DNA of 60,140 bases, taken from positions 1 through 60,140 of the IMG/VR virus record IMGVR_UViG_3300047175_000060. One strand, 5' to 3'. This DNA comes from a virus. The notes under the pieces are model-generated. The model was not told the origin of the DNA and searched no databases. It saw only the letters and a list, made by a program, of their open reading frames with translations. Both the position numbers and the translations under genes were made by a program. Positions 51,901-59,667 of the stretch are shown in pieces. Position 1 is the stretch's first letter. Each line of letters starts with the position of its first letter.

Positions 51901-52552
51901 GGGCGGCAACCTTCTTCTGTTGTGCTTCAGGTGTGCAGCACATATGAATTTGTGCAAAAGCCCAAGCCTGCAATTCTGCAACCTCTCCCGCCGCCTTGCC
52001 GTTTGGCTCGAACTCGCGGGTTGTCTTTCCCAAAGGCCAAGCCGCGCGGAAGGCGCTTCGCTCGCGCAGCACGACGGGGGCTATGGCAAGTCCGACGCCG
52101 GCTACGAGGGCGCGGGCATCATCCAGCAGGACCGTGGCGCCATGCGGAGCGGCATTGAAGACGACGAAAGCCGGGACGACCGCGGACTTGATAAGCTGCG
52201 CTGTGCGCTTGATGGCGTCGAGGTCCACGAGGCTGGGACGGCATGGCACCAGCACAAGGTCGGCTGCCTGGGCGGCGGTGTAGGCCTGCGGCCCGGCGGC
52301 CGGGGGTGTGTCGATCACAGCGAGGTCGAAGCCTTGAGCCGTCGCCGCCTTCAACGCCTCGCTTAGCCGGCGCTCCGTCAGAAACTCGACGTGGGGCAGC
52401 TCGGCGTTGCGCCTGTCAGCCCACATGACGGCGCTCTCTTGCGGGTCGAGGTCGAATACCGCCGCGCGGAGGCCCGCAGAAACGGCGAGATTGACCGCCA
52501 GGGTGCTTTTCCCGACACCGCCTTTCTGGGCAATGAACGCGATTGTCTTCAT
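51893..52552 (-). CDS. parA: ParA partition ATPase
   Basis: 219 residues with the deviant Walker A KGGVGKST (10-17), VFDLDPQESAVMWADRR and AVIDTPPAAGP (Walker B). It positions low-copy replicons on the nucleoid together with its RHH partner. In a phage this implies an extrachromosomal prophage stage. AAAGGA precedes the ATG. Confidence 0.92.
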   Translation of the reverse strand: MKTIAFIAQKGGVGKSTLAVNLAVSAGLRAAVFDLDPQESAVMWADRRNAELPHVEFLTERRLSEALKAATAQGFDLAVIDTPPAAGPQAYTAAQAADLVLVPCRPSLVDLDAIKRTAQLIKSAVVPAFVVFNAAPHGATVLLDDARALVAGVGLAIAPVVLRERSAFRAAWPLGKTTREFEPNGKAAGEVAELQAWAFAQIHMCCTPEAQQKKVAARG

Positions 52553-52583
52553 GAGTGCAGTCCTTTACACATGCACGCATTCA

Positions 52584-52607
52584 GGTGTGCAATCATGCAA
52601 TCATGCA
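52584..52607. promoter_or_regulatory. parA operator/centromere repeats
   Basis: Tandem 8-base units GGTGTGCA, ATCATGCA, ATCATGCA lie about 30 bases upstream of parA. A copy of TTCAGGTGTGCA also occurs inside the parA 3' end (about 51926). Such repeats are typical RHH binding sites for autoregulation and partition. Confidence 0.55.
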
Positions 52608-52619
52608 TTTATGACGTAT

Positions 52620-52944
52620 GGGTGTCAACAAGGCCGATACGGTAGAGTCCACAGACCCCGCTTCGTAATTGCCACAGTACGATCAAAGCCTTGCGGGCTC
52701 GTCCTAAGAGCGGCATGATTTCGTATTGAGTCGCGAGGATTGACCTGAACCCAGAGCCCTAGACAGCCGAAAGGCCGCCCGATGTCCAGTCGGACGGCCT
52801 CCCAAAGGCACCGGCAAAGCCGGGGACGCTGCACCTTGACCAGCGCAGTGTCCCTAAAATTTATCCTGCGCGCAAGCCCCAAATAGGGCGCGGGAGAGCT
52901 TTGTCTGCTGATCGGCGCGTCTCGGTCCAACCGAGTAGGTGCCC
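52620..52944. other. Gene-free region with two hairpins, possible replication control region
   Basis: No credible gene. AGGCCGCCCGA pairs with TCGGACGGCCT (52772-52800, one mismatch), followed by CCGGC/GCCGG around AAA (52811-52823). It lies between parA and a Rep-like gene, where plasmids often keep antisense RNAs or origin elements. The second hairpin lacks a T tract. Confidence 0.45.
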
Positions 52945-53424
52945 ATGCTTTCCGAGAAACAAGCCGCTGATATTGCTTACGAAGCCCGCCGGCGCATGAC
53001 CGCCGGGGAGATCGACACCTACGATTTTGCCGTGTTCGACGCCCTTCTATGGGGCGCGCGGCAGAAAGGGTGCGACCGCGTGCGCGTAACTTACAGTCGC
53101 CTTCAGAAGCTCGCTCACGTCTGCCGGGACAAGCTGGCGAGGTCGATCGCCAAGCTTGCCAAGCTCGGGCTGTTTCAAGTGGTCAAAAGCCGGGTGCTGG
53201 TGCTTATGGAAAACGGGGGAAAAACATGGAAACAGCTCGCCAACACCTACGTTTTTTCGGCCATTCGCCGGGAGTCTGTCAGACGGACTGAAAAGATCCA
53301 GCACACTAAGATTCTAAGGGAAGATGGGTTTCGAAAACCTGTGGATAACTCAGCGGCGGGTGAGCACCCGGCGCTTGCGGAGCGGAGAAGGGCAATGGAG
53401 GACCGGCTTCGATGGCCGAAGTGA
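52945..53424 (+). CDS. Rep-like winged-helix protein
   Basis: About 159 residues from ATG (a GTG 6 bases earlier is possible). DTYDFAVFDALLWGARQKGC, VTYSRLQKLAHVCRDKLARS and KLGLFQVVKSRVLVL form a winged helix like plasmid replication initiator-related proteins of alphaproteobacteria; ANTYVFSA follows. It could initiate plasmid-mode replication or be a regulator. Confidence 0.6.
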   Translation: MLSEKQAADIAYEARRRMTAGEIDTYDFAVFDALLWGARQKGCDRVRVTYSRLQKLAHVCRDKLARSIAKLAKLGLFQVVKSRVLVLMENGGKTWKQLANTYVFSAIRRESVRRTEKIQHTKILREDGFRKPVDNSAAGEHPALAERRRAMEDRLRWPK

Positions 53425-53696
53425 CGTTGGACTTGGACGCACGCGAGACGACAACCAAGCTGCATCACGCAATGCGAGACCGACTGCCGATGTGGACGGT
53501 GTATCGCCCGACCACCAAGGATCACTTCGGCAAATGGCTCGCGCGGATGCACTTCACCTTGCCCGAATGCGCGACGACCAATGCGATTGTGTTCGGGGCC
53601 ACTCTGGAAGAGGTCCGAGCCAAGCTGCCGCACGGCCTGGTGATGCTCACGCGCCATCCGGACGACGATCCGGTCATCGAGGAGGTGTGGTTGTGA
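53412..53696 (+). CDS. Hypothetical protein
   Basis: 94 residues starting MAEVTLDLDARETTTKLHHA. Overlaps the Rep-like gene by 13 bases and the next start by 4. Its first codons resemble the frame at 55128 (AEVT), suggesting a duplicated gene pair on either side of the tnpB element. Function unknown. Confidence 0.6.
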   Translation: MAEVTLDLDARETTTKLHHAMRDRLPMWTVYRPTTKDHFGKWLARMHFTLPECATTNAIVFGATLEEVRAKLPHGLVMLTRHPDDDPVIEEVWL

Positions 53697-53770
53697 ACGA
53701 AACTAGCGCGCAATCCCCTAGCTTTAGCTATGGGGTCAAGCGCCCTTGCGCATTATCCACTAAGCCGTAA
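53693..53770 (+). pseudogene. 5' stub of a gene split by the tnpB element
   Basis: A GTG with an excellent GAGGAGGTG site opens MNETSAQSPSFSYGVKRP and ends inside the left end of the IS. Beyond the right end, a frame continuing through EAPDADRQTALHALDKVRRA and ending MRWPK may be the rest of it. Confidence 0.45.
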
Positions 53771-55043
53771 AACCCCGTCCTTCAGGGCGGGGATATAAGG
53801 CGTTCTTGCTTATTAGACAGAAACGCGCTATGTCTAAGACATGCTCAATGCGACCAGAATCCGCTTCTATCCGACCGATCAGCAAGCCCAAGCCTTGGCT
53901 GTTCAGTTCGGCTGCGCGCGCTGGGTTTGGAACAACGCCCTTGACACAACTAGCACTCTCTACCGGGCGAGCGGAAAGGGCTTGAACTACCACGCGATGG
54001 CGATCCGGCTGCCAAAGCTGAAGCAGGAGTTTGAATGGCTCAGCGATGCTGATTCCCAGGCGCTTCAGCAGTCGTTGCAGAACTTGTCTCGTGCGTTCGA
54101 GAACTTCTTTGCTAAGCGGGGCAGGTATCCGCGCTTCAAGTCCAAACACGGACGCCAAGCGTTCCAGTATCCGCAGCGAGTGAAGATCGACGGTTCTCGC
54201 ATCTACCTGCCAAAAGTCGGCTGGGTGCAGTGCGTCGTCCATCGCGAGATCATCGGCAAGGTCAAGACAGTGACGGTCAGCAGCAATGCCTGCGGCCAGT
54301 TCTACGCCGCGATCCTGACAGACAACGACGATCCGATGCCCCGCGTCTCGACGGACGGAAAGGCCATCGGCATCGATGTCGGTCTGACGCATCTGGCCGT
54401 CACAAGCGACGGATCGAAGTTCGAGAACCCCCGCCATCTGCGCAAGGCGGAAAGGAACCTCAAGCGCAAACAGCGCAAGCTCTCGCGCAAGAAGAAAGGA
54501 TCGAACAGCCGGAACAAGGCCCGGCGGCTGGTCGCTCGCGCGCATGAGCGCGTCGCGTGTGCCAGGAAAGACCACCTTCACAAGCTGTCCCGTCGCATCG
54601 TCAACGAAAACCAAGTGATCGTCGTCGAGGACTTGCATGTGAAGGGCATCATGGCGAACCACAGCGTCGCCCGCGCCACGGCTGACGCGGGATGGGGCAT
54701 GTTCACGGGTTTTCTCGCATACAAGGCCGCACGCGCCGGTAAGGCGTTCGTCAAGTGCGACCGCTGGTATCCGAGTTCCAAGACGTGTTCCGCGTGTGGT
54801 TCGATCTGCGACAAGATGCCGCTGGATGTCCGAGCGTGGACGTGCGTTCATTGTGGCGCACACCACGACAGGGATATCAACGCGGCAAAGAACATCCGCG
54901 CCGAAGGGCTGCGGATATTGGCGGGCGGAGCGCTCGCTACTGTCAGTCGAGGCAATGTCAGTCCTAGCAAGAGGCGCAATCCTCGTGTCAAGGCAGTTGC
55001 CGTTGAAGCTGGAAGCTCCGTCCTTTAGGGCGGAGTAGTTCAC
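53760..55043 (+). mobile_element. IS1341-type tnpB element (IS605 family, no tnpA)
   Basis: Left end hairpin CCCCGTCC-TTCA-GGGCGGGG (53773-53792) and right end hairpin CTCCGTCC-TTTA-GGGCGGAG (55016-55035) followed by AGTTCAC at 55043, the usual termini of tnpB-only elements. The right end overlaps the last tnpB codons and would be the 3' part of its omega RNA. Another hairpin (53715-53735) may be an older end. The exact left edge is uncertain. Confidence 0.75.
53841..55028 (+). CDS. tnpB: TnpB, RNA-guided nuclease
   Basis: 395 residues with an intact RuvC-like site: D179 (IGIDVGLTH), E263 (VVEDLHVKG) and D345 (HDRDINAAK), and a zinc finger CSACG (316-319) / CVHCG (335-338). Only distantly similar to the other TnpB here. 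Its guide would derive from about 55044 onward, immediately upstream of the tracrRNA-cas9 region. Confidence 0.93.
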   Translation: MLNATRIRFYPTDQQAQALAVQFGCARWVWNNALDTTSTLYRASGKGLNYHAMAIRLPKLKQEFEWLSDADSQALQQSLQNLSRAFENFFAKRGRYPRFKSKHGRQAFQYPQRVKIDGSRIYLPKVGWVQCVVHREIIGKVKTVTVSSNACGQFYAAILTDNDDPMPRVSTDGKAIGIDVGLTHLAVTSDGSKFENPRHLRKAERNLKRKQRKLSRKKKGSNSRNKARRLVARAHERVACARKDHLHKLSRRIVNENQVIVVEDLHVKGIMANHSVARATADAGWGMFTGFLAYKAARAGKAFVKCDRWYPSSKTCSACGSICDKMPLDVRAWTCVHCGAHHDRDINAAKNIRAEGLRILAGGALATVSRGNVSPSKRRNPRVKAVAVEAGSSVL

Positions 55044-55127
55044 CTCTGTAGTGGAAGCGCCGGACGCTGATCGACAGACCGCGCTGCACGCCTTGGACAA
55101 GGTAAGAAGGGCTCGGGAGGTGATGCG

Positions 55128-55286
55128 GTGGCCGAAGTGACCGGGGACGACGCGGAGTCTTGGGAAACAGCACGCCAGCGGGCATTGACTCCCAAGCGTT
55201 TCAGCGGTGTTGTGCAGCCATCAACCTTAGCACATCGGGGAAACGTGGGGGTTGGTTTAACAAGCGCGTTCGCGCGCACCGAATAG
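55128..55286 (+). CDS. Short ORF running into the tracrRNA
   Basis: 52 codons from a GTG preceded by GGAGGTGA; starts AEVTGDDAESWETARQRALT. The strong ribosome site and similarity of the first residues to the gene at 53412 suggest a remnant of a duplicated gene whose 3' part is now the tracrRNA anti-repeat and first hairpin. It may be translated or simply decayed. Confidence 0.3.
   Translation: MAEVTGDDAESWETARQRALTPKRFSGVVQPSTLAHRGNVGVGLTSAFARTE
55185..55213 (+). promoter_or_regulatory. Putative tracrRNA promoter
   Basis: TTGACT at 55185-55190, 17 bases, TGTTGT at 55208-55213. Transcription would start near 55220, six bases before the anti-repeat. The -10 is weak, so confidence is moderate. 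Confidence 0.4.
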
Positions 55287-55315
55287 GCGGCGGCCCACGG
55301 GCCGTCGCCTCCTTC
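55220..55315 (+). ncRNA. tracrRNA: tracrRNA
   Basis: The anti-repeat (55226-55261) starts CTTAGCACATCGGGGAAACG and ends GGTTTAAC. It is complementary to a minus-strand crRNA repeat, with a U/UU bulge after eight positions and a U-U mismatch further in, the usual imperfect II-C duplex. The tail has GCGCG-TTCG-CGCGC (55264-55277) and a 10-bp GC stem (55286-55309) followed by TCCTTCT, a terminator-like end. It sits just upstream of cas9. Both 3' hairpins that Cas9 needs seem present. Confidence 0.85.
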
Positions 55316-55328
55316 TGAGGAACGGCTC

Positions 55329-58300
55329 ATGGCCTACCGCCTTGGTCTCGATCTTGGACCCAGCAGCATCGGCTGGGCTGCCTTGACGCTCGACGAAACG
55401 GGGGTGCCCTGCGGCGTGTTGGACCTCGGGGTGCGGATATTTTCGGACGGACGGCACCCAAAAGACGGCACCTCGCTTGCCGCGCAACGCCGTGGTCCGC
55501 GCGGCATGCGGCGCAATCGCGACCGCTACCTCCAGCGCCGAAAAGCACTCCTCAACGCCCTGACACGGGCCGGACTCATGCCGGCCGACGAGAGCGCGCG
55601 CACAGCCGTCGCGCGACTCGATCCCTGGTCCCTGCGCGCCGCTGCCCTCCAACGCGCGCTGCGGCCGGAGGAATTGGGACGCGCACTCTTCCATCTCAAC
55701 CAGCATCGAGGTTTCCGCTCCAACCGCAAGACCGACCTTGGGAACAAGCAGGGGCGTCTGATCGACGCGGCGGCGCGAGACACGGCACATCTCATGCACC
55801 AGACGGGACACCAGACGATCGGCGAGTGGCTAGCCGCGCGGCACGCCGAGCGTTTGCCCGTGCGCGTGCGGCTAGAGGGTTCGGGCAAGAACGCCCGATA
55901 CGAGTTCTATCCCCAACGCGCGATGGTCGAGGCCGAGTTTGATCTGATGTGGGCGGCTCAGGCCGAGTTCAACGCGGCGCTGAGCGACGAGCTGCGCGCC
56001 GAGTTGCGGCGCATCATCTTCCATCAGCGCCCCCTAAAACCGGCCGTCGTCGGCAAGTGCTGGCTGGAGCCGGGCGAAGATCGCGCGCCCCGCGGGCTGC
56101 CGACCACGCAGAGGTTTCGCATTGCTCAGACCGTCTCCCATCTGCGTGTCTCGCAGCCCGGATTGCCGGAACGGCGGCTGACGGCCAAGGAGCGCAATGC
56201 CCTGCTGGCGGTCCTTTACCTCGGCCGCGACCAGAAGCTGACGACATTGGCCAAAAAGCTGGGTCTGCCGCCCGAGACCGATTTCAACTACCGCGACGAC
56301 GTGCTGGTGGGGTGCCGCGTGGCCGCCAAACTCGGGAGCAAGGCCTGTCTTGGCCCCGAATGGCATGATCTGACCTTGGCGCAGCAGGACGCCGTCGCCC
56401 GCGCCCTGCTTGACGCCGAAGACGACGAGACCGCCATCGCGGCCTTGCAAGCCCTCGGCCTCAGCCAGGATATGGCCGAACGCGCCGCCAATGCGGCGTT
56501 GCCGGACGGTCACGCCGCATTGGCGTATCGCGCCCTGGCGAAGATCCTGCCGTTTCTAGAAGACGGGGAAACTTACAACCGCGCCGTGCAGCTCGCCGGC
56601 TATGAGCACCATTCCGATCGGCGCACGGGCGAGGAGCGGAACCGGCTGCCCTACTACGGCGAAGTGCTGTCGGCGCGCATCGGCACCGGCACGGGCGCCC
56701 TCGACGATAGCGACGAGAAGCGGCTGGGAAAAGCGCCGAACCCGACCGTCCATGTCGCCTTGAACCAGCTTCGCCATGTGGTGAACGCGGTGATTGAGCA
56801 GCATGGCCTGCCGGCTGAAATCGTCGTCAAGACCTCGCGAGAGGTGGGCCGGTCGGCGGAACAGCGCCGGGCCTACGAGGAGCAGCAAAGGACGAGACGC
56901 GCCGACAACGACCGTCGCCGCGCCGAAATCCTATCTCTTGGTTTCAAGGTCACGCGCGACAGTCTCATGCGGATGCGGCTGCTGGATGAGCAGGCGGACG
57001 ACCCCAAGCAGCGCTGTTGTCCTTACTCGGGCCAGTTCATCTCGCCGCGCCTGGCACTCTCCGACGCTATTGAGATGGACTACATCCTGCCGTTCTCGCT
57101 GTCGTTGGACGACAGCGCGGCCAATCGGGTGCTTACCACGCGGGAGGCGAATCGCCGCAAAGCCAACCGCACGCCTCATCAGGCTTTCGCCAACACCGAG
57201 GACTGGCCCGACATCTTGAAGCGGGTGGCGCTGCTGCCTGACACCAAGCGCTGGCGGTTCGCACCCGACGCGATGGCGAAGCTTGCCCAGGACTACATCC
57301 TTCATCGGTATCTGACCGACACCTCGACGATAGCGCGTTGGGCCGTTGAATATCTGAGCATCATCGCGCCAGAGAACGTCTGGGGTATCCCAGGTCGGCT
57401 GAGTTCGCTGTTGCGATACGAACTCGGCCTCCATTCGCTAAGCGCCCGGACGGATCACCGCCATCATGCGATCGACGGGGTTGTGGCGGCGCTGACCGAT
57501 CGGGCGATGTTGCAGCGTGTGGCGCGCGCAGCGAAGGCGTCCGAAGACCTCGGCTTGGGGCTCTCGCTCCAGATGGACGAGCCTTGGGATAACTTCGTTG
57601 CCGATGTCACGGACAAACTAGCTGCCGTCACGGTTTCGATCAAAGCCGATACCGGCTGGCAAGGGGCGCTTCATAACGACAGCAATTACGGCCTCATTCA
57701 CGGGGCGGCCCCCGCCGAGCATAACGTCGTCATCCGCCGTCCTATCCTTACGCTTGCGGCTTGGGCGCCTGACGAAGCGCGCGAGGGCGTGCGTGATCCG
57801 GTGCTGGCCGCGAAGATTGCCGAAGTTTTGGAAGACGCGACCCCCGGCGAGCGAAAGTCACGATTGGCAGCGCTTGTGCATTCGGGCGGGTATCGGGTGA
57901 GGCGGGTGCGAACTACGGAGAAAGTGAAGGTGCGCGCGATCAAAGATCAAAAAAGCGGACAGCCGTATCGCGCGGTCAAGCTTGATGGCAACCACCGTTT
58001 CGAGGTCTGGCGCCGGCCAAGCGGCGAGTTGGAGACATGCATTGTCACGACGTTTGATGCAGCGCAAGCGGCAGAGGCGGCCCGGCTCGGCCGACCTGCC
58101 CCGAAGCAGACAAGGCACCCGGCGTCCAAGCTGATCCTTCAGGCCCATAAGAATGACATGCTGGCATTCGGGCATGGCGACCGGCGCCGCATTCTCCGAG
58201 TCGTGAAAATGAGTGGCAATCTTTTGGTGCTGGCCGATCATCACGAATCCGGCAGTCTGCAAGAGCGGAACGGCGACAACAGCGACCCGTTCAAATATGT

Positions 58301-58394
58301 GTCTGCCAGCGTCCGCAGACTCGTGCGGGAGCAGGCTCGTAAAGTCTTTGTGCGGCCGGACGGACGCATCCTTGATCCTGGGTCTGTCTTTTGA
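55329..58394 (+). CDS. cas9: Cas9, type II-C, both nuclease sites altered (natural dead Cas9)
   Basis: 1021 residues, a normal compact II-C length, with no frameshift. RuvC-I D8 is intact (RLGLDLGPSSIGW), as are the Arg-rich bridge helix (about 50-80) and RuvC-III H713 and D716 (HRHHAIDGVV). RuvC-II reads IVVKTSREVGRS where Nme Cas9 has IHIETAREVGKS, so the catalytic Glu is K501. HNH reads EMDYILPFS where the family has EIDHALPFS, so the catalytic His is Y585; the HNH Asp (D584) and Asn remain. The C-terminal PAM-interacting region is full length. The protein should bind guide RNA and DNA but is expected to cut neither strand. GAGGA precedes the ATG. Confidence 0.95.
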   Translation: MAYRLGLDLGPSSIGWAALTLDETGVPCGVLDLGVRIFSDGRHPKDGTSLAAQRRGPRGMRRNRDRYLQRRKALLNALTRAGLMPADESARTAVARLDPWSLRAAALQRALRPEELGRALFHLNQHRGFRSNRKTDLGNKQGRLIDAAARDTAHLMHQTGHQTIGEWLAARHAERLPVRVRLEGSGKNARYEFYPQRAMVEAEFDLMWAAQAEFNAALSDELRAELRRIIFHQRPLKPAVVGKCWLEPGEDRAPRGLPTTQRFRIAQTVSHLRVSQPGLPERRLTAKERNALLAVLYLGRDQKLTTLAKKLGLPPETDFNYRDDVLVGCRVAAKLGSKACLGPEWHDLTLAQQDAVARALLDAEDDETAIAALQALGLSQDMAERAANAALPDGHAALAYRALAKILPFLEDGETYNRAVQLAGYEHHSDRRTGEERNRLPYYGEVLSARIGTGTGALDDSDEKRLGKAPNPTVHVALNQLRHVVNAVIEQHGLPAEIVVKTSREVGRSAEQRRAYEEQQRTRRADNDRRRAEILSLGFKVTRDSLMRMRLLDEQADDPKQRCCPYSGQFISPRLALSDAIEMDYILPFSLSLDDSAANRVLTTREANRRKANRTPHQAFANTEDWPDILKRVALLPDTKRWRFAPDAMAKLAQDYILHRYLTDTSTIARWAVEYLSIIAPENVWGIPGRLSSLLRYELGLHSLSARTDHRHHAIDGVVAALTDRAMLQRVARAAKASEDLGLGLSLQMDEPWDNFVADVTDKLAAVTVSIKADTGWQGALHNDSNYGLIHGAAPAEHNVVIRRPILTLAAWAPDEAREGVRDPVLAAKIAEVLEDATPGERKSRLAALVHSGGYRVRRVRTTEKVKVRAIKDQKSGQPYRAVKLDGNHRFEVWRRPSGELETCIVTTFDAAQAAEAARLGRPAPKQTRHPASKLILQAHKNDMLAFGHGDRRRILRVVKMSGNLLVLADHHESGSLQERNGDNSDPFKYVSASVRRLVREQARKVFVRPDGRILDPGSVF

Positions 58395-59284
58395 GCGGTT
58401 GTCCGATCGGCCGGATCGTCGAGGTCGCCGAGCCCGGACGATACCTCGCCAAGTCGCGCGGATTCCTGACCGTGACAGAGGGCGCCGAAGAACTGGGGCG
58501 CGTGCCGCTCGACGACATATCGGCGGTCATTGCCACATGCTCCGCCACGACAGTCTCGTGCGTGCTGCTGGCCGATTTGGCGATGCGTGGTATTCCGTTC
58601 GTGCTCAATGGTCCAAACTACGCGCCAGCAGCCATCCTTTGGCCGATCGCCGGCCATCATGCACAGCAACGCCGGTTTGAAATGCAGGCTGAAGCGGGCA
58701 GGCCTCTAAAAAAGCGTCTATGGGCGCTCGTGGTCGCTGCGAAGATCCGTGCTCAGGGCAACGCCTTGGCAGCAGCCGGCATGGCGTCAGGCGGGTTTGA
58801 ATTTTTGGCGCGCCAAGTCAAATCCGGCGACCCGAATAATCTTGAGGCACAGGCCGCTCGTCGATACTGGCCCTTGTTGATGGGTTCCGAGTTTCGCCGC
58901 GACGTTGCCGCAGACGGGGCCAATGCCATGCTCAACTACGGCTACGCGGTGCTGCGAGCCGCGACCGCTCGTGCAATCGTCGCCGCCGGCCTACACCCAG
59001 GTTTGGGCATCTTCCATCGCCATCCACACGATGCCATGCCGCTTGCCGACGATCTAATGGAGCCGTTTCGGCCCCTGGTTGATGGGATGGTGCGCGGGTT
59101 AATGCTTGAGGGTGAGAGTGTCATCACGCCCGATGTCAAACGGCGTTTGGCTGGGGTGCTTCATATGGATCAGACCACGGACGTTGGCACGACGCCGCTA
59201 GAGACGTGCATGCAGCGCCTAGCAACGAGCGTTGCCGAGAGCTTTTTAAGCGGCAAGCCTGAACTGGCGTTTCCTCATTTCTGA
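58391..59284 (+). CDS. cas1: Cas1 integrase
   Basis: 297 residues from TTG, overlapping the cas9 stop by 4 bases (TTGA). Active-site residues E152 (NNLEAQAARRYW), H209 (LGIFHR) and D220/D221 (LADDLMEPFRP) are conserved, so spacer integration should be possible. Family signature ATCSATTVSCVLLADLAMRG is normal for type II Cas1. Confidence 0.95.
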   Translation: MSGCPIGRIVEVAEPGRYLAKSRGFLTVTEGAEELGRVPLDDISAVIATCSATTVSCVLLADLAMRGIPFVLNGPNYAPAAILWPIAGHHAQQRRFEMQAEAGRPLKKRLWALVVAAKIRAQGNALAAAGMASGGFEFLARQVKSGDPNNLEAQAARRYWPLLMGSEFRRDVAADGANAMLNYGYAVLRAATARAIVAAGLHPGLGIFHRHPHDAMPLADDLMEPFRPLVDGMVRGLMLEGESVITPDVKRRLAGVLHMDQTTDVGTTPLETCMQRLATSVAESFLSGKPELAFPHF

Positions 59285-59309
59285 ACCGCCGCTCTCCGCG
59301 TATCGTTTC

Positions 59310-59615
59310 ATGTGGCTGGTGGTGATGTTTGATCTTCCGACGCACACAAAAGCGGAGCGGAAGGCGGCTGCAAAGTTCCGGGTGTGGCTACTCGACCAGG
59401 GCTACGAGATGAGCCAGTGGAGCGTCTATTTGAGGTTCGCGGCCGGCAAAGAACAGGTCGAAAGGCGCGTGCGGGACATCGACAAAGCCCGGCCGAGCAA
59501 AGGCGTCGTCCACGTCCTGGCCGTGACAGACCGCCAATTTGAGCAAATAACGGTGTTCCGCGGTGAAAAAACGGCCAAAAACCGGGGCCGACCAGACGAA
59601 CTTGCGCTGTTTTAG
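59310..59615 (+). CDS. cas2: Cas2
   Basis: 101 residues; WLVVMFDLPTHTKAERKAAA and VLAVTDRQFEQITVF are typical of type II-C Cas2, which dimerises between two Cas1 dimers during spacer integration. It is 25 bases after cas1. No csn2 or cas4 follows, which fits subtype II-C. Confidence 0.93.
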   Translation: MWLVVMFDLPTHTKAERKAAAKFRVWLLDQGYEMSQWSVYLRFAAGKEQVERRVRDIDKARPSKGVVHVLAVTDRQFEQITVFRGEKTAKNRGRPDELALF

Positions 59616-59667
59616 CGTAGCCGTTGACGCCAATCCCACTGCGAAATCAATGAGATCGACGACAACC
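59616..59667. other. Cas2-array junction
   Basis: 52 bases between the cas2 stop and the first repeat, too short for a classical leader and without an obvious promoter. The cas2-proximal repeats are the most uniform, so this may be the acquisition end. Confidence 0.4.

Noticed and set aside
53841-55028. IscB or Cas12-like effector
   Set aside because: Length, a single RuvC-like domain with zinc finger, and IS605 ends identify it as TnpB; there is no HNH insert.
55141-55261. Minus-strand tracrRNA reading from the same anti-repeat
   Set aside because: A 7-bp stem (CTTGGGA/TCCCAAG) exists there but has no terminator, while the plus-strand reading gives two tight hairpins and correct bulged pairing.
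55329-58394. Cas9 as a simple decaying pseudogene
   Set aside because: The frame is intact over 1021 codons, with all other catalytic and structural motifs, ribosome site and coupled cas1 preserved.
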